Positions 26,913 to 37,487 of a stretch of 64,000 nt of DNA are shown one piece after another. Numbering within the stretch: the stretch's first letter is position 1; every line of letters begins with the position of its first letter. The position numbers and the translations under genes are program-made. The notes beneath the pieces were generated by a model. That model worked only from the letters and a program-made list of their open reading frames with translations. It did not search any database and was not told the origin of the DNA. This DNA is from Candidatus Kapaibacterium sp. (lineage in GTDB: Bacteria > Bacteroidota > Ignavibacteria > Kapaibacteriales > NICIL-2). Location of the stretch: contig BPHJ01000001.1 in the NCBI GenBank assembly GCA_026003475.1, positions 1,053,189-1,117,188 of the forward strand, in the 5' to 3' direction.

Positions 26913-29912
26913 TCAGCGAGCAATAGTGAGCCGCTCTACCACGCTGCCAGAGGTCGTCGTGCATCGAACAAGGTACATCCCACTGGCAAGGGCACTCACA
27001 TCCAGATTGAATCGGTGTGTGCCATCGCTTGTTGTCTGCTGAGGCACTGTTGCAACAACTCTGCCCATAAGATCGAGCAGCTCAACTTGGACCGATGGGG
27101 TTGGCAGTAAGAGTTGCACGTGAATCTCGACTTGGTCACTTGCTGGATTCGGTGCAAGCGTTATCGTCGCAGCACCGGCTGCAATAGGCTGTTCAACGGA
27201 GGCGACACTATCGGTCAAGCCAACATTGTCGAGATACCATCCATCATCGGTACCAAGCGCACCGGCAACAAGCACAAAGCGGACATAGATGGTATCACCG
27301 ACATGCTCAGCAAGGGAACGGTGCACCCAGTACCATGGGGCATTCTGCACCGTGGCACTGCCTCCCCATTCGGGTGCTGAGAGTCGGTTGAAGGATCCCC
27401 ACCAGTTCCAGCTCTGCCCAAAATCTGTGCTGTACTCGACCCCACCAAAGTGCGAAGAGGTACCCCGAATCAGCGCGATGTGGGCAAACGAGAATGTCGT
27501 CCGCTCAGCCGGCACGACAAATGGTGCCATGAGCAGAAAGTTCGTTGTGCCGGGGGTATAGTTTCCGCTTGGCGAATCGGTCAAACTGTTCGGTGCACTC
27601 AGCGAACGAACGCTTGTGCGCGACCACTGTGGATTGCTGGGGATGATTGTTCCATCATTTGTGCGAACGTTGAATCCATAGAATGCCACTGTATCGACAG
27701 CATCACGGTCGAACGTCGCAACAAATTGACCCAAGGGAGCGCCGCTGTATGCAAGCACTGGCGCTGTTGGGACGCTGTAGGTGAAGCGCTCACCGCGTTT
27801 ACCAACTGCACGAAGTGTCAACCAGACAAATTGCTTCGTCGGCAGTCGCAAAAGGTACCGACTCCGACTCCCTGCTTGAACCTGCGGCGCACTGATGCTA
27901 TCAACTGCTTGGTCATTGCTATAGAACACGATGCGATCAAAATCATGGAAGTACGAACTGTCCACATGCGCACTCGGATTTGTCCAGAGGACCTCGATCC
28001 CTTCGCTATGAGGTTTGGCAACAACCACCGATGGTGGGAGTGGCTCCAGTGCGCCGCCAGTGAAAACACTCCCGCTGATGGGTGTGCTCTCTAAACCATC
28101 ACTGGTGCGAACGATAACGTCGTAAGTGTACTGCTGACCGTCCTCGAGTCCGGTGTCGGTGTAGGTCGTCGTACCACCTGGAAGCTGAGCGATTTGTTGG
28201 CCATTGCGATAAATGAGCAGGACATAATCTCCGAGTGCATCGCCGAGCATGGTCGTTGTGGGGTTCGTCCAGCGCAATTCGACGGTGGTCGGATTTTGGT
28301 AGGTGTTCGTCAACGCAAGATTTTCCACCGGTCGCGGACCAAGGGAGACAATCGCCACGTACGTGTCATTTGTTGACATGGCACCTGTTGGTGAGTCCGG
28401 CATCCACCAGCAAGGGTAAAACTTCCCACCCCATGCCGTAATGCTTGTGTAATCCCCCCAATAATTCCCACCACTTCCTCCCTGTGGGGAGACAGTGTTC
28501 GGTGAACGGAAGTACCACGTTTGGGGCGTCAATCGAAAGCGTCGCCAGGTCGAGCCTCCATCCCGCGAAAGAGCAAGGTAAGCATCTGCACCGGTGTTGT
28601 CGGGAGAATTCTGTGAGCTGTAGTAGAGCACTCCTATTGTGCCCGTGAGTGGATCAACCGCAATTGCTGGCATGAAGACATCATTATTGAGCGAATTATC
28701 GTCCACGCGGATAGAAGAGGACCATGTCTGACCTTGATCGGTGGAACGCACAAGGTACACCCCTGTCTGCTGCGTTGTGGTATGGCGTCCGGCTTGTACA
28801 AGGTAGACCCAGCCCCGTCGCGGACCATTGGAGCGGTCAACATCAATCGCTGGATAAGAGCTAACGCGCATATTTTGCTTCTGTGCCAGTTCGTAGCGAT
28901 TATTGGTGGAGTTGTAGGTGCCCAGTGACAGCACCGTCTGTGCGATCCTCCCGGGACGGAACGAATACCCACCATCAGTGCTGACGCGAACGATAGCATC
29001 AGTACGCCCACTCGACCCGGAGCGATAGGCAACGTAGAGTATGCCTCCTGGTCCCACTCGCGGCATAGGGGACTGAATCGAGCCGTAGGCAAGCTCCAAC
29101 GGCGGTTGATCCCAGGATTGACCACCATCGGTGGAGCGCGAGAACGCAATGAAGTTTGGCGATCCACCCTTGCTGAAATGCGTCCAGGCGACGTAGATGC
29201 TGTTTTTGTACGGTGATGATGGATCGCTATCGGCATCAATGAGCCATTTGTCGTTGAAGGGTGGATCAGTCTGGTTCTCGTAGTACCATACATACGGGAG
29301 CATCGTCCAGGTGACTCCACCATCGGTGGATTTGCAGACGATGACGTAATTATCACCGTTGCCATCACCCTGCGTCAAGCGCGCCCAACCATAGCCGTAG
29401 TACAAATTCCCATCGGCATCAAATGCCAGCGCAGGATCAAAATTTGTTTGACCTCCACCGGCTGGTCTGCCAATGGTTGCGTTGTTCGGTAGAAGCGTTC
29501 GCGTCCAGGTGCGTCCACCATCGTTGCTAACGAACGCCGTCATTCGATATCCGTTGACGCCGTTGTACTGAATGTCGTTGGAATTGGCAACGATGTTTTG
29601 CGGATTACGGGGATTGACTGCAATCCATGTCTCTGTCTGGTCGTACGGTGCACCGGTACTGGCATTGGCAATCGGAAAGCCATCAGGAGAAACCAAGCCG
29701 TTTTGGTAGCGCGAAACATGTTTTTCGGTACCGGGCGGATACCATGGCGCTTTCATCCACAGCGATGGTTTGCGCATGCCGACCCCCTCCCACGAACTCG
29801 ATGGCTGGAGGAACAAAGGGATAGTCCGAGCATCGTACTGCGCCCATAGACACGACCAGCTCCAGAGCAACACAAGGAGTACTATCCAGAGTCGGTAGGT
29901 AACGCTAACCAT
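26913..29912 (-). CDS. Secreted BNR/sialidase-like repeat protein with T9SS sorting domain
   Basis: A 999-aa exported protein. A signal peptide (MVSVTYRLWIVLLVLLWSW...) is followed by a beta-propeller-like region to ~520 with BNR/Asp-box repeats (SNDGGRTWTRT, STDGGVTWTML, STDGGQSWDQ, STDQGQTWSSS, SRDGGSTWRRF). Two fibronectin III-like modules, a jelly-roll-like region with YSTDFGQSWNWWG, and a C-terminal type A sorting domain follow (LAPNPASDQVEI ... GMYLVRCTT). It is expected to cross the outer membrane by T9SS. Asp-box repeats alone do not prove sialidase activity; no catalytic Arg triad was identified. Four bp after adk. Confidence 0.85.
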   Translation of the reverse strand: MVSVTYRLWIVLLVLLWSWSCLWAQYDARTIPLFLQPSSSWEGVGMRKPSLWMKAPWYPPGTEKHVSRYQNGLVSPDGFPIANASTGAPYDQTETWIAVNPRNPQNIVANSNDIQYNGVNGYRMTAFVSNDGGRTWTRTLLPNNATIGRPAGGGQTNFDPALAFDADGNLYYGYGWARLTQGDGNGDNYVIVCKSTDGGVTWTMLPYVWYYENQTDPPFNDKWLIDADSDPSSPYKNSIYVAWTHFSKGGSPNFIAFSRSTDGGQSWDQPPLELAYGSIQSPMPRVGPGGILYVAYRSGSSGRTDAIVRVSTDGGYSFRPGRIAQTVLSLGTYNSTNNRYELAQKQNMRVSSYPAIDVDRSNGPRRGWVYLVQAGRHTTTQQTGVYLVRSTDQGQTWSSSIRVDDNSLNNDVFMPAIAVDPLTGTIGVLYYSSQNSPDNTGADAYLALSRDGGSTWRRFRLTPQTWYFRSPNTVSPQGGSGGNYWGDYTSITAWGGKFYPCWWMPDSPTGAMSTNDTYVAIVSLGPRPVENLALTNTYQNPTTVELRWTNPTTTMLGDALGDYVLLIYRNGQQIAQLPGGTTTYTDTGLEDGQQYTYDVIVRTSDGLESTPISGSVFTGGALEPLPPSVVVAKPHSEGIEVLWTNPSAHVDSSYFHDFDRIVFYSNDQAVDSISAPQVQAGSRSRYLLRLPTKQFVWLTLRAVGKRGERFTYSVPTAPVLAYSGAPLGQFVATFDRDAVDTVAFYGFNVRTNDGTIIPSNPQWSRTSVRSLSAPNSLTDSPSGNYTPGTTNFLLMAPFVVPAERTTFSFAHIALIRGTSSHFGGVEYSTDFGQSWNWWGSFNRLSAPEWGGSATVQNAPWYWVHRSLAEHVGDTIYVRFVLVAGALGTDDGWYLDNVGLTDSVASVEQPIAAGAATITLAPNPASDQVEIHVQLLLPTPSVQVELLDLMGRVVATVPQQTTSDGTHRFNLDVSALASGMYLVRCTTTSGSVVERLTIAR

Positions 29913-29916
29913 TGGA

Positions 29917-30507
29917 TCAGGATGATGAGAGGTTGGACATAGTTTCGTTTGCTGCTACTGTCGAGAGAGTCTGGCGGATTGCCTGATGTACCTGCTCGAT
30001 CGTGGCATTGCCTGCGATGCGGCGGAGCTTACCGCGCTGAGCGTAGTAATCGAGCACTGGTGCTGTTCGCTCTTGGTAAACGCGGAGACGCTCACGGATA
30101 ACGGCTTCGTTGTCGTCGCTTCTGCCGCGCTGGAGCATACGACGGACCAGTTCTTCTTCTGGTACATCAATAGTCAACACCAGATCAATTGCGCTGCCAC
30201 GCTCAGCCAACAGATTATCGAGGGCTTGCGCTTGCGCCAATGTTCGCGGGAAGCCATCGAAAACGCACCCCTGCCGGTAGTGCTCTGTGGAGAGCGCCTC
30301 CCGGACAACGTCAAGCACAATGTCATCAGGAACCAGATCGCCGGATTCTACGATTGCACGAATCCGCGCGCCAAGCGGTGTACCAGCCTCAATATGTCGG
30401 CGGAACTCCTCACCAGTCGAAAAGTGAGCCAGTCCCAACCGCTGGTTGAGTAACGCTGCTTGCGTACCCTTCCCTGCTCCTGGTGGTCCGAAAAGAACGA
30501 TGTTCAT
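29917..30507 (-). CDS. adk: Adenylate kinase
   Basis: ATP + AMP to 2 ADP. A 196-aa short-type enzyme as in Bacteroidota. P-loop GPPGAGKGTQ, the AMP-binding TGEEFR region, DGFPRTLAQA and the LID-side RSDDNEAVIRERL are all present. The long zinc-containing LID insert is absent, as expected for this type. A serine-rich tail follows the last helix. It lies within a minus-strand run between rluA-family and the T9SS cargo gene. Confidence 0.97.
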   Translation of the reverse strand: MNIVLFGPPGAGKGTQAALLNQRLGLAHFSTGEEFRRHIEAGTPLGARIRAIVESGDLVPDDIVLDVVREALSTEHYRQGCVFDGFPRTLAQAQALDNLLAERGSAIDLVLTIDVPEEELVRRMLQRGRSDDNEAVIRERLRVYQERTAPVLDYYAQRGKLRRIAGNATIEQVHQAIRQTLSTVAANETMSNLSSS

Positions 30508-30541
30508 TCAATTCTTCAATCGTAGAACACACTACAAGTTA

Positions 30542-31303
30542 CTAAATCGCCTCCCCATGTTCCTCTCCCCAGGAAGATGCAGAATACTTGCGCAAGGCAT
30601 GGAGGAGTGCTCGAAAATCCTTGGGATGTTCGGCAGTAAACGTCGCTGGCTCTCCGTTGGCTGGATGCAGAATCGTGATACTCCACGCATGGAGCGTGGC
30701 ACGGTTGATGATTGGGCGTTCTGGATCGGTGCGCTTTTTCTTGTACCGTGGCTTGAGCGCCGATAGATACACACCATCGCCGACACCATAGAGCGAATCA
30801 ACAAGGAGCGGATGTCCAACTGCCGCTACGTGTACGCGTACCTGATGCTGGCGGCCCGTGACGGGCTCGCATTCGAGAAGTGTAGCACTTTGGAATCGCT
30901 CGCGAACACGAACGCGCGTGAGTGACTCTTTCCCGCGCGCCGATGGAATCACCCTCCCTGGCGCCGATGGATCAACAAGCAACGGTATATCAATGTCGAA
31001 TGCATCATCCTCAACAACACCAACAACGACCGCGTGGTACACCTTACTTACACGGCGATGCTCAAATTGCAGCGACAGATCGCGGTGTGCCTCTGGCGTG
31101 CGCGCAAAGACCATCACACCACTGGTATCATGATCGAGACGATGAACGACAAATACCTCCCCATAGCGCTGACGCAGCCATTCCCGCAGATTGGGTATAT
31201 CGGGTCGGAAGCGATCCGGCAGCGAATGGAACGACGGCGGTTTGGCTACCACCAGGATGGCATCATCCTCGTGGAGAATTACTGGAAAAGTGGCTTTTCC
31301 CAT
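30542..31303 (-). CDS. RluA-family RNA pseudouridine synthase
   Basis: Converts specific uridines in rRNA or tRNA to pseudouridine; 253 aa. The catalytic motif is VHRLDHDTSGVMVFA with the nucleophilic Asp. The later KVYHAVVVG and VTGRQHQVRVH segments are also typical. There is no N-terminal S4 domain, so it is nearer to RluA/TruC than to RluC/D; the target site is unknown. It overlaps the end of folD by 25 bp. Confidence 0.93.
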   Translation of the reverse strand: MGKATFPVILHEDDAILVVAKPPSFHSLPDRFRPDIPNLREWLRQRYGEVFVVHRLDHDTSGVMVFARTPEAHRDLSLQFEHRRVSKVYHAVVVGVVEDDAFDIDIPLLVDPSAPGRVIPSARGKESLTRVRVRERFQSATLLECEPVTGRQHQVRVHVAAVGHPLLVDSLYGVGDGVYLSALKPRYKKKRTDPERPIINRATLHAWSITILHPANGEPATFTAEHPKDFRALLHALRKYSASSWGEEHGEAI

Positions 31304-32169
31304 GCTATCCCTGCTGCAGAGTAAACAGTATTGCGAAGCAAGAGTGCAATTGTCATTGGCCCAACACCACCAGGAACGGGTGTGATTGCAGACGCTTTGG
31401 GCGCAACCGATGCAAAATCCACATCTCCGACAATCCGATATCCTCGTGGAGCGGTTGAATCCTCGATGCGATTGATCCCAACATCGACAACGACCGCACC
31501 TTCTCGCACATCATCGCCATGGATAAGACCTGCGCGCCCAACCGCGACGACGAGAATATCAGCCTGACGCGTGTATGCCTGGACATCGTCTGCTGCGCTG
31601 TGGCATACAGTGACAATAGCATCCGCCCACGGCGCTTTCTGCATCAACAAATTCGCAAGTGGCTTCCCGACGATGTTGCTCCGTCCGAGTACAACGACGT
31701 GTTTGCCGCGAACAGTGATTCTGTAGCGACGCAGCAATTCCACAATTCCTGCTGGAGTACACGGAACAAACGACGGCAATCCGAGAACCGCTCGCCCGAC
31801 GTTGACCGGATGAAAGCCATCAACGTCTTTTTGCGGATCAATGGTTTGGAGTACGTCATCGGTCCTGATGTGTGCTGGCAAGGGCAGTTGAACTAATATG
31901 CCGTGAATGGTTGGGTCCTGGTTCCATCGGCATATCAGTTCGATTACCTCCTGATGTGACGCTGATGCTGGAAGCCGATGGACCGTCGAAGCGATGCCGA
32001 TTTTCTCGCACGCCCGACTTTTGGATTGAACGTACGACAGCGACGCAGCATTGTCCCCAACAAGCAACAGCGCAATGTGAGGCACTATGCCGCGTGCACG
32101 GAGGCTTTCGACTTCGATGCGGAGCTCGTCGTGAATCTGGGAAGCAACGGTCTTACCATCAAGAATCAT
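31279..32169 (-). CDS. folD: FolD, methylenetetrahydrofolate dehydrogenase / cyclohydrolase
   Basis: Bifunctional one-carbon enzyme (methylene-THF to formyl-THF); 296 aa. The catalytic Tyr/Lys segment is SYVQSKSRACEKIGI. GILVQLPLP, the substrate signature PCTPAG, the NADP-binding GRSNIVGKPLA and the C-terminal TPVPGGVGPMT are all intact. Glycine made by the two threonine-degrading enzymes in this window could feed one-carbon metabolism, but that link is inference. Confidence 0.97.
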   Translation of the reverse strand: MILDGKTVASQIHDELRIEVESLRARGIVPHIALLLVGDNAASLSYVQSKSRACEKIGIASTVHRLPASASHQEVIELICRWNQDPTIHGILVQLPLPAHIRTDDVLQTIDPQKDVDGFHPVNVGRAVLGLPSFVPCTPAGIVELLRRYRITVRGKHVVVLGRSNIVGKPLANLLMQKAPWADAIVTVCHSAADDVQAYTRQADILVVAVGRAGLIHGDDVREGAVVVDVGINRIEDSTAPRGYRIVGDVDFASVAPKASAITPVPGGVGPMTIALLLRNTVYSAAGIAWEKPLFQ

Positions 32170-32196
32170 CGTTCCAGCAAAGTAGGTTGAAAAAAC

Positions 32197-34215
32197 TCAT
32201 GCCTTCGATGCCCGGAGGGCATGCTCAATTGCAGTCCACTCCGTCAGTGGAGCGCTACATGCATCCGGTGTGCAGAGAATTGCATGCGGAGCATTCCTCG
32301 ATGGATCGGTGTACGTGGTTGCTGCAATCAGGCGCAACGGGGAATGCTGTCTGGTAAGCAGCTCGCTGAGACGATACCAATCGCGGTCGGGAAGCTCAAT
32401 GCTGAGCGTCTCACCAGCAGTCAGCATCAGATAGGCAACCATCATCGTACACGAAGCAGTCGGGTGCTTGTTGACTGTTGAACCGTACCGCTCCAGAAGA
32501 CGCTCTGCACGTTTGCTGCGTTCTGGGTTCGAGCAGAGCATTCCCAATGTGGCTTCGACGTAGGCAGTAATCCCAACGGCAGACACCGTCGCTCCATCGA
32601 ATGGTTCGGTAAACGCCGGAACGTCCTGACCTGTTGTATTGAGAAGCAGACCATCGGTGGTGGTAAAGTGCGTTGCAATGATGTCCGTCACGTGACAGGC
32701 AGCTTCGAGATAAGAATCAGAACTGGTCGCTTGATACAGCTCGAGCAATCCCCATGCAACAAAGGCATGGTCATCGAGAAAGCCGTAGCCAGAGCACTCG
32801 CCGTCGTAGGAGCAATGCGCAAGTCCTCCATCCGGTAAGCGGTGAGCATGCTCAAGGTAACGCCAACATCGCTCTGCCCGTTCGATGAAGGAGCGCTCGC
32901 CCAGCAGACGCCCAGCGCGTGCCAACCCGACAATCGCCAGTGCATTCCAGTCGCAGAGGATTTGCTCATCACGCAGTGGACGTGGGCGCACCAAGCGGTG
33001 CTCCAGCAGACGGCAACGCACCGGTTCCCACCACTCCCAATAGTCATCCAGCGAAGAACCGAATTGTTTCGCAACGCGCTCGGTGCTCGTCCCCGCATAG
33101 AGGATGTTCCGTCCCGTCGGCTCGCCGCTTGCCTCATCATGCGCGTTTCCGCGTTCAGTCACACCGAACAGCGCGCACATACGTGCCAGGTCCTCCGATG
33201 ATACAATCGTCGCCAGTTCATCGTACCGCCATTGGTAGTAGGCTCCTTCTCCATCAGCAGTATCGGCATCCTCTGCTGCTGCGAAGGCACCACAACCAAG
33301 CAACAGACAACGTTCCATGTAGTCGGCGATCTCAAACGCTGTGCGCCGGTAGAGCACGTTGCCCGTGCATGCTGCCGCTTCGGCATAGAGCATGAGCAGC
33401 AGTGCCTGATCGTAGAGCATTTTCTCGAAGTGCGGTAAGAACCACTGCTGATCGGTGCAGTAGCGATGGAACCCCAATCCCACATGATCCCAGAGCCCGC
33501 TCCAGCGCATGGCATCTAAGGTTCGGGTCACCATAGATAGCGTTGTGGAATCACCACCGACACTTCCCCACACCAGAAGAAACCACAGCGTGGACGCCAT
33601 CGGGAACTTTGGCTGTTGACCAAATCCACCGAAGCGTTCATCATACGACTGCGCAAGCTGAATCGCTGCCAATTCGCAGGTAGCCCGGTCAACTCGACCT
33701 GGCTCCGCAACGCGAAACAATGGTGCCGCACGTTCCATCAACGCCGATGCAGCCGCAACAACATCCTGCCGCTGCTGTTCCCAGAGTGATGCAATCCGCT
33801 CGAGCAGTTCAAGCAATCCTATCCGGTAGGGAGTGCTCCGCTTGGGGAAGTACGTTCCAACAAACACAACCTGCTTGTCTGGGGTCAGCACAACCGTCAA
33901 TGGCCAGCCACCATGCCCTGTTGCTGCCTGGCAAATGCTCATGTAAACAGCGTCAATATCGGGGCGCTCTTGACGATCAACCTTGACCGGAATAAACTTT
34001 GTATTGAGTATGCTGGCAACCTCGTCGTCATCGAACGACTCGCGTTCCATCACGTGGCACCAGTGGCACGCAGCATACCCAATGCTGACAAACACCAGCT
34101 TCCCTTCCCGCCGTGCACGCTCGAACACTGCATCACCCCACGGCATCCACGCAACAGGATTACCTGCATGCTGCCGCAAGTAAAGAGAGCGTTCTGTGCT
34201 CAGCGCATTTGGCAT
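32197..34215 (-). CDS. DUF255 thioredoxin-like protein (YyaL / spermatogenesis-associated protein 20 family)
   Basis: A 672-aa protein. The N-terminal thioredoxin-like domain has the family motif [16 protein letters not shown]. It is followed by [12 protein letters not shown] and [15 protein letters not shown], and then by a long (alpha/alpha) barrel resembling glycosidase or epimerase folds (CHWC near 65, barrel from ~180). The ATG at 34215 begins [20 protein letters not shown], the typical N-terminus. The biological role of the family is poorly defined. It starts 14 bp after the threonine dehydrogenase gene. Confidence 0.92.
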   Translation of the reverse strand: MPNALSTERSLYLRQHAGNPVAWMPWGDAVFERARREGKLVFVSIGYAACHWCHVMERESFDDDEVASILNTKFIPVKVDRQERPDIDAVYMSICQAATGHGGWPLTVVLTPDKQVVFVGTYFPKRSTPYRIGLLELLERIASLWEQQRQDVVAAASALMERAAPLFRVAEPGRVDRATCELAAIQLAQSYDERFGGFGQQPKFPMASTLWFLLVWGSVGGDSTTLSMVTRTLDAMRWSGLWDHVGLGFHRYCTDQQWFLPHFEKMLYDQALLLMLYAEAAACTGNVLYRRTAFEIADYMERCLLLGCGAFAAAEDADTADGEGAYYQWRYDELATIVSSEDLARMCALFGVTERGNAHDEASGEPTGRNILYAGTSTERVAKQFGSSLDDYWEWWEPVRCRLLEHRLVRPRPLRDEQILCDWNALAIVGLARAGRLLGERSFIERAERCWRYLEHAHRLPDGGLAHCSYDGECSGYGFLDDHAFVAWGLLELYQATSSDSYLEAACHVTDIIATHFTTTDGLLLNTTGQDVPAFTEPFDGATVSAVGITAYVEATLGMLCSNPERSKRAERLLERYGSTVNKHPTASCTMMVAYLMLTAGETLSIELPDRDWYRLSELLTRQHSPLRLIAATTYTDPSRNAPHAILCTPDACSAPLTEWTAIEHALRASKA

Positions 34216-34229
34216 GAATATCGTGTAGC

Positions 34230-35258
34230 TTACGATGCCAGAACGTTTGCGTAGCGATGTTTGATTGCGGGGATCAGGTACTCCGAAAACGCCCGTTCGT
34301 AGGTGTATTGCGGCATCCATCCCCAATCTTGACGGGCAGCCGTATCGTCCACATCGGCGCACCATGAATCCACGATAGCCTGGCGTCGTTGGTCAACGTC
34401 GAAGGAAATTGTTGCGCCCGGAAAGTACCCAGCGATCGTCTGAGCAAGGTCGGCAGCGGTCGGTGCAAATGCACCAATGTTGTACACGTGCTGCGAAAGT
34501 TGCTCACGGTCGGCATCAGCAAGCATCAACAGCGCACGAACGCCATCCGGCATTGCCATGAAGGGAATTTGCGTGTCGGGACGAACGAAGCATCGGTACG
34601 GCTGTCCCTGCGCAGCCGCATGGAGCATTTCCGGTGCGTAGTCGCTGGTGCCGCCGGTTGGCAGCGTATCGGCACTGATCAAGCCAGGAAATCGGATTGC
34701 ACGGAAATCAACCCATGGCGCCTCCCCGCTCAATCGGCGGTAGTAACGCGCGTAGTATTCTCCGAGCCGTTCGCAGTGAAGTTTGGCAATACCATAGAGC
34801 GTTTGCGGTTGGAGTGCCTGATCCTCTCGCACCTGCACATGGCGCATTTTCTCCTCGAGCGATGCAAAACCATACACTGCGATCGTGCTCGGGAAAAGCA
34901 CCCGGATAGACCGTTGGTGCTCGCTCCCAAGCTGGTGGGCTAACTCCAGGACGTTGAGTGTCCCATCAACGTTGATGTGGTGCGCTCGGACGGGATCGCG
35001 CTCTGCCGCAGTGGAAAGGACCGCCGCAAGGTGAAAAATCCGCTCAATCGGATAACGGAGCGCCGATTGAACAAATTCAGTACGCGTAACATCACCTTCA
35101 GGGCCAGTAAGAACTGCGGCGCAGGAATCAGCAATTCCATCCGGCAAGGGGCGAAGATCGGTTGCGACAATTGCTGCACCGGTTTGGGACAATGCGTGGA
35201 TAAGCGCATGTCCCATTTCACCACCGGCACCAGTGACAAGAATCCACGAGGATGGCAT
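34230..35258 (-). CDS. L-threonine 3-dehydrogenase, SDR (epimerase-like) type
   Basis: Probably oxidises L-threonine with NAD to 2-amino-3-ketobutyrate. The 342-aa extended SDR has the NAD loop VTGAGGEMG, Tyr-x3-Lys in YGIAKLHCE, and the substrate-side signature [20 protein letters not shown], which distinguishes this TDH group from sugar epimerases. The ATG at 35258 ([10 protein letters not shown]) was chosen because the nucleotide loop follows directly. It diverges from the GT9 gene and heads a seven-gene minus-strand run. Confidence 0.87.
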   Translation of the reverse strand: MPSSWILVTGAGGEMGHALIHALSQTGAAIVATDLRPLPDGIADSCAAVLTGPEGDVTRTEFVQSALRYPIERIFHLAAVLSTAAERDPVRAHHINVDGTLNVLELAHQLGSEHQRSIRVLFPSTIAVYGFASLEEKMRHVQVREDQALQPQTLYGIAKLHCERLGEYYARYYRRLSGEAPWVDFRAIRFPGLISADTLPTGGTSDYAPEMLHAAAQGQPYRCFVRPDTQIPFMAMPDGVRALLMLADADREQLSQHVYNIGAFAPTAADLAQTIAGYFPGATISFDVDQRRQAIVDSWCADVDDTAARQDWGWMPQYTYERAFSEYLIPAIKHRYANVLAS

Positions 35259-35284
35259 GCGATACACATGGAGTAAATAGTGCG

Positions 35285-35292
35285 CAAAAATA
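35285..35292 (-). promoter_or_regulatory. Candidate -10 box (TATTTTTG) of the threonine dehydrogenase run
   Basis: Exact TATTTTTG 26 nt before the ATG at 35258, in the gap between divergent genes. A TTG lies 16 bp further upstream, somewhat short of the usual spacing. Confidence 0.45.
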
Positions 35293-35341
35293 GAATTGCT
35301 CTCGAGTGCAATATTTTCGCGCCCGTCAAATGGAGCACCGC

Positions 35342-36460
35342 ATGAGAACATTCCTTCGCAGGCTCGACCGTGCTCGACGGTATGCAACACTTCCGTTGCT
35401 CCAGCTCCTCCTTCGACGGGGACGGTCGGTCGCATTTCCCCTGGACCCTGCTTCAACCAAACGCGTGCTGGTCATTCGCGACGATGGCTTGGGTGATGCC
35501 ATCACGACACTGCCAATGATCCGACTGCTCCGGCGCCTACTGCCACCGAGTGCTTCCATAGACGTTCTCTGTACCCACCGCAATGCTCAAGTGTTTGCCG
35601 CATTACCCGATGTGACGCGCCTTTGGTTTCGCCCTACCAGCAGTGCTGATCTCCTCCGGTTACTCCTGCGGCTTCGCCGCGAGCAGTACGACGTCATTCT
35701 CTTGACTGTTCGGAACAAGACCACTGCGTCGGCGCTGTTGATGCGAGCAATTGCATCACCGCACACAATCCGAGCAGCATCCGATCGCGGACAGAAATAC
35801 CGATGGCATTTCGATTTCTGCAGTCGTATCGCATCTGCAGCCACGAACGAATGGCAAGCCACGCTTAACCTTGTCGCTGAGTTATTCGGGTACACACTCA
35901 CCGAGCGCGACTGTGAACCCTTTTTTCCTCGCGTCGAACGCTCCTGGCAAATCGCCGCTCAACACTGCAAAAGACTGGGGCTGGCGCTGGGATCGTATGT
36001 CGTGGTCAACCTCAGCGTCTATCAAGCACGCAACAAATGGAATACCGCACAACTTCATACAACACTTGCAGCACTCTGCTCTGAAGGTCTGCACCTTATC
36101 GCCTGCGGTATCGAATCGGATCTGGCCAGCTATCGGGATATTCTCGACTCCCTTGGTGTCCCCAGCTACCCACCAACACATGACATCCATCAAATCGCTG
36201 GACTCATCGCAAATGCTCGCTGCATCATAACTCCAGACACAGGTATCGTCCATTTAGCAACTGCTTTAGGCACACCACTGGTCGCGCTTTATCGGAGCGA
36301 TGGAAAAGCCGAACACTATTGGGCACCGTTCTGCCATCCTAACGCAGTACAACTCATCGCCGAATTGGGCACATTGCCCGGGAGCATTCCTGCAGAAAAG
36401 ATTATCCACGCAACACTTGAGCTTATCCATTCACGCGCGGCTGCTCCAGCTCTCTCCTAA
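35342..36460 (+). CDS. Glycosyltransferase family 9 (heptosyltransferase-like)
   Basis: A 372-aa GT-B enzyme. The N-terminal RVLVIRDDGLGDAITTLPM is the family's first signature. The second domain ends with TPDTGIVHLATALGTPLVALY, the nucleotide-sugar site. GT9 enzymes add heptose or related sugars to lipopolysaccharide core. In-frame starts at 35330 (ATG) and 35306 (GTG) are possible; I took the ATG at 35342. Its stop is 4 bp from the stop of the convergent DUF2851 gene. Confidence 0.88.
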   Translation: MRTFLRRLDRARRYATLPLLQLLLRRGRSVAFPLDPASTKRVLVIRDDGLGDAITTLPMIRLLRRLLPPSASIDVLCTHRNAQVFAALPDVTRLWFRPTSSADLLRLLLRLRREQYDVILLTVRNKTTASALLMRAIASPHTIRAASDRGQKYRWHFDFCSRIASAATNEWQATLNLVAELFGYTLTERDCEPFFPRVERSWQIAAQHCKRLGLALGSYVVVNLSVYQARNKWNTAQLHTTLAALCSEGLHLIACGIESDLASYRDILDSLGVPSYPPTHDIHQIAGLIANARCIITPDTGIVHLATALGTPLVALYRSDGKAEHYWAPFCHPNAVQLIAELGTLPGSIPAEKIIHATLELIHSRAAAPALS

Positions 36461-36464
36461 TCAA

Positions 36465-37487
36465 TCACCGTTCATCTTCCAAGGCTGGCGGCTCTTCGGC
36501 AGCACGGTAGAAATCGAGCGCAAGCAGCGTTCCATAGGTCCGGAAGACATCGCCTACCGTCGTTGTCGCATGCTGTTGGCGGAGCATTTCGAGCATACCC
36601 TGTTGCTGCCATACGTACCGCTGCGGAACCAACGGGAATTCGCGCACTAAGTGTGCGTAGGGTGTTGTTGCCTCGGCACTCCAGTACCAAGTGAACACAC
36701 CAATCCGATCGCGGTCGGAAGCAAGCACACACGCCGATGGCACCACACAATTGGTCATGATTTCGTTCCGCAAATGCTGCCCTTCGTCGGCGATAGGTGT
36801 TCGTGTCAGTTCAGCCAGTCGCTGGACAACCACGAGCACTTGCCCGCCAACGATTGCTTCCAGAAATTGCACATGTTCGGACTCTGCAACTCGACCAAGC
36901 AGGTAGTCCAGTCGCTCGGCTGCATACGTTGGACGGCGACGTTTTTTGGCATATTGCTCAAGGAACGTCCGCACCGAGTAAGCGAACCCCTCCCGAATGG
37001 TACGGTTGCGGTAGTACTCGGCATGCTGTGCGCTAAGTCGTAACAAGCGCAGGAGTGCATAGCCTTGAATTTCGTCGAGCGTGGTGTTTGGCTCCGACGG
37101 CATGGGGGTCTCGATGACATTGAGAAGCTCGTCGGCAGGGACAACGAGCGCTTCTGGCAAGTCATCGCGGTCTGTGTCGGATTCGAGCACGACGTGGAGG
37201 ACCACACTCTGATAGCGTGCATTCGTGGTATGATGATGAGCCACCCAAAGACTACGCTGTTTATCGAACTCGATCGAGCCGACCAAGACAACACTATCGA
37301 GCAAGATTGCAGCATCGAGAAAGTCGGGTCCATCGTGATGTGGATTGATCCGACCTGGCGACAATACTTGCAAGCGTTTACCCGACACGGTTCGATGCAC
37401 GCGGGAGGGTTCGCTCAGCCAGCGATGGACCGCAGGGTGAATCTGTGTTTCGTGGGATGCAAACAGCTTCGTGAGCGCATCATTCAT
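36465..37487 (-). CDS. DUF2851 family protein
   Basis: A 340-aa protein of a family I know from Bacteroidota and Chlorobiota, with no assigned function. Matching segments are GRINPHHDGPDFLDAAI, GSIEFDKQRSLW, HHHTTNARYQSVVLHVV and the Arg-rich helices after residue ~170. The histidine cluster WVAHHH suggests a metal or nucleotide site, but this is a guess. The ATG at 37487 overlaps the pyrF stop by one base (TGATG), so translation is probably coupled. Confidence 0.85.
   Translation of the reverse strand: MNDALTKLFASHETQIHPAVHRWLSEPSRVHRTVSGKRLQVLSPGRINPHHDGPDFLDAAILLDSVVLVGSIEFDKQRSLWVAHHHTTNARYQSVVLHVVLESDTDRDDLPEALVVPADELLNVIETPMPSEPNTTLDEIQGYALLRLLRLSAQHAEYYRNRTIREGFAYSVRTFLEQYAKKRRRPTYAAERLDYLLGRVAESEHVQFLEAIVGGQVLVVVQRLAELTRTPIADEGQHLRNEIMTNCVVPSACVLASDRDRIGVFTWYWSAEATTPYAHLVREFPLVPQRYVWQQQGMLEMLRQQHATTTVGDVFRTYGTLLALDFYRAAEEPPALEDER

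Noticed and set aside
26913-29912. Annotation as an active sialidase
   Set aside because: Asp-box repeats are present, but I could not find the catalytic Arg triad, Tyr/Glu pair or Asp of sialidases; only the fold is supported.
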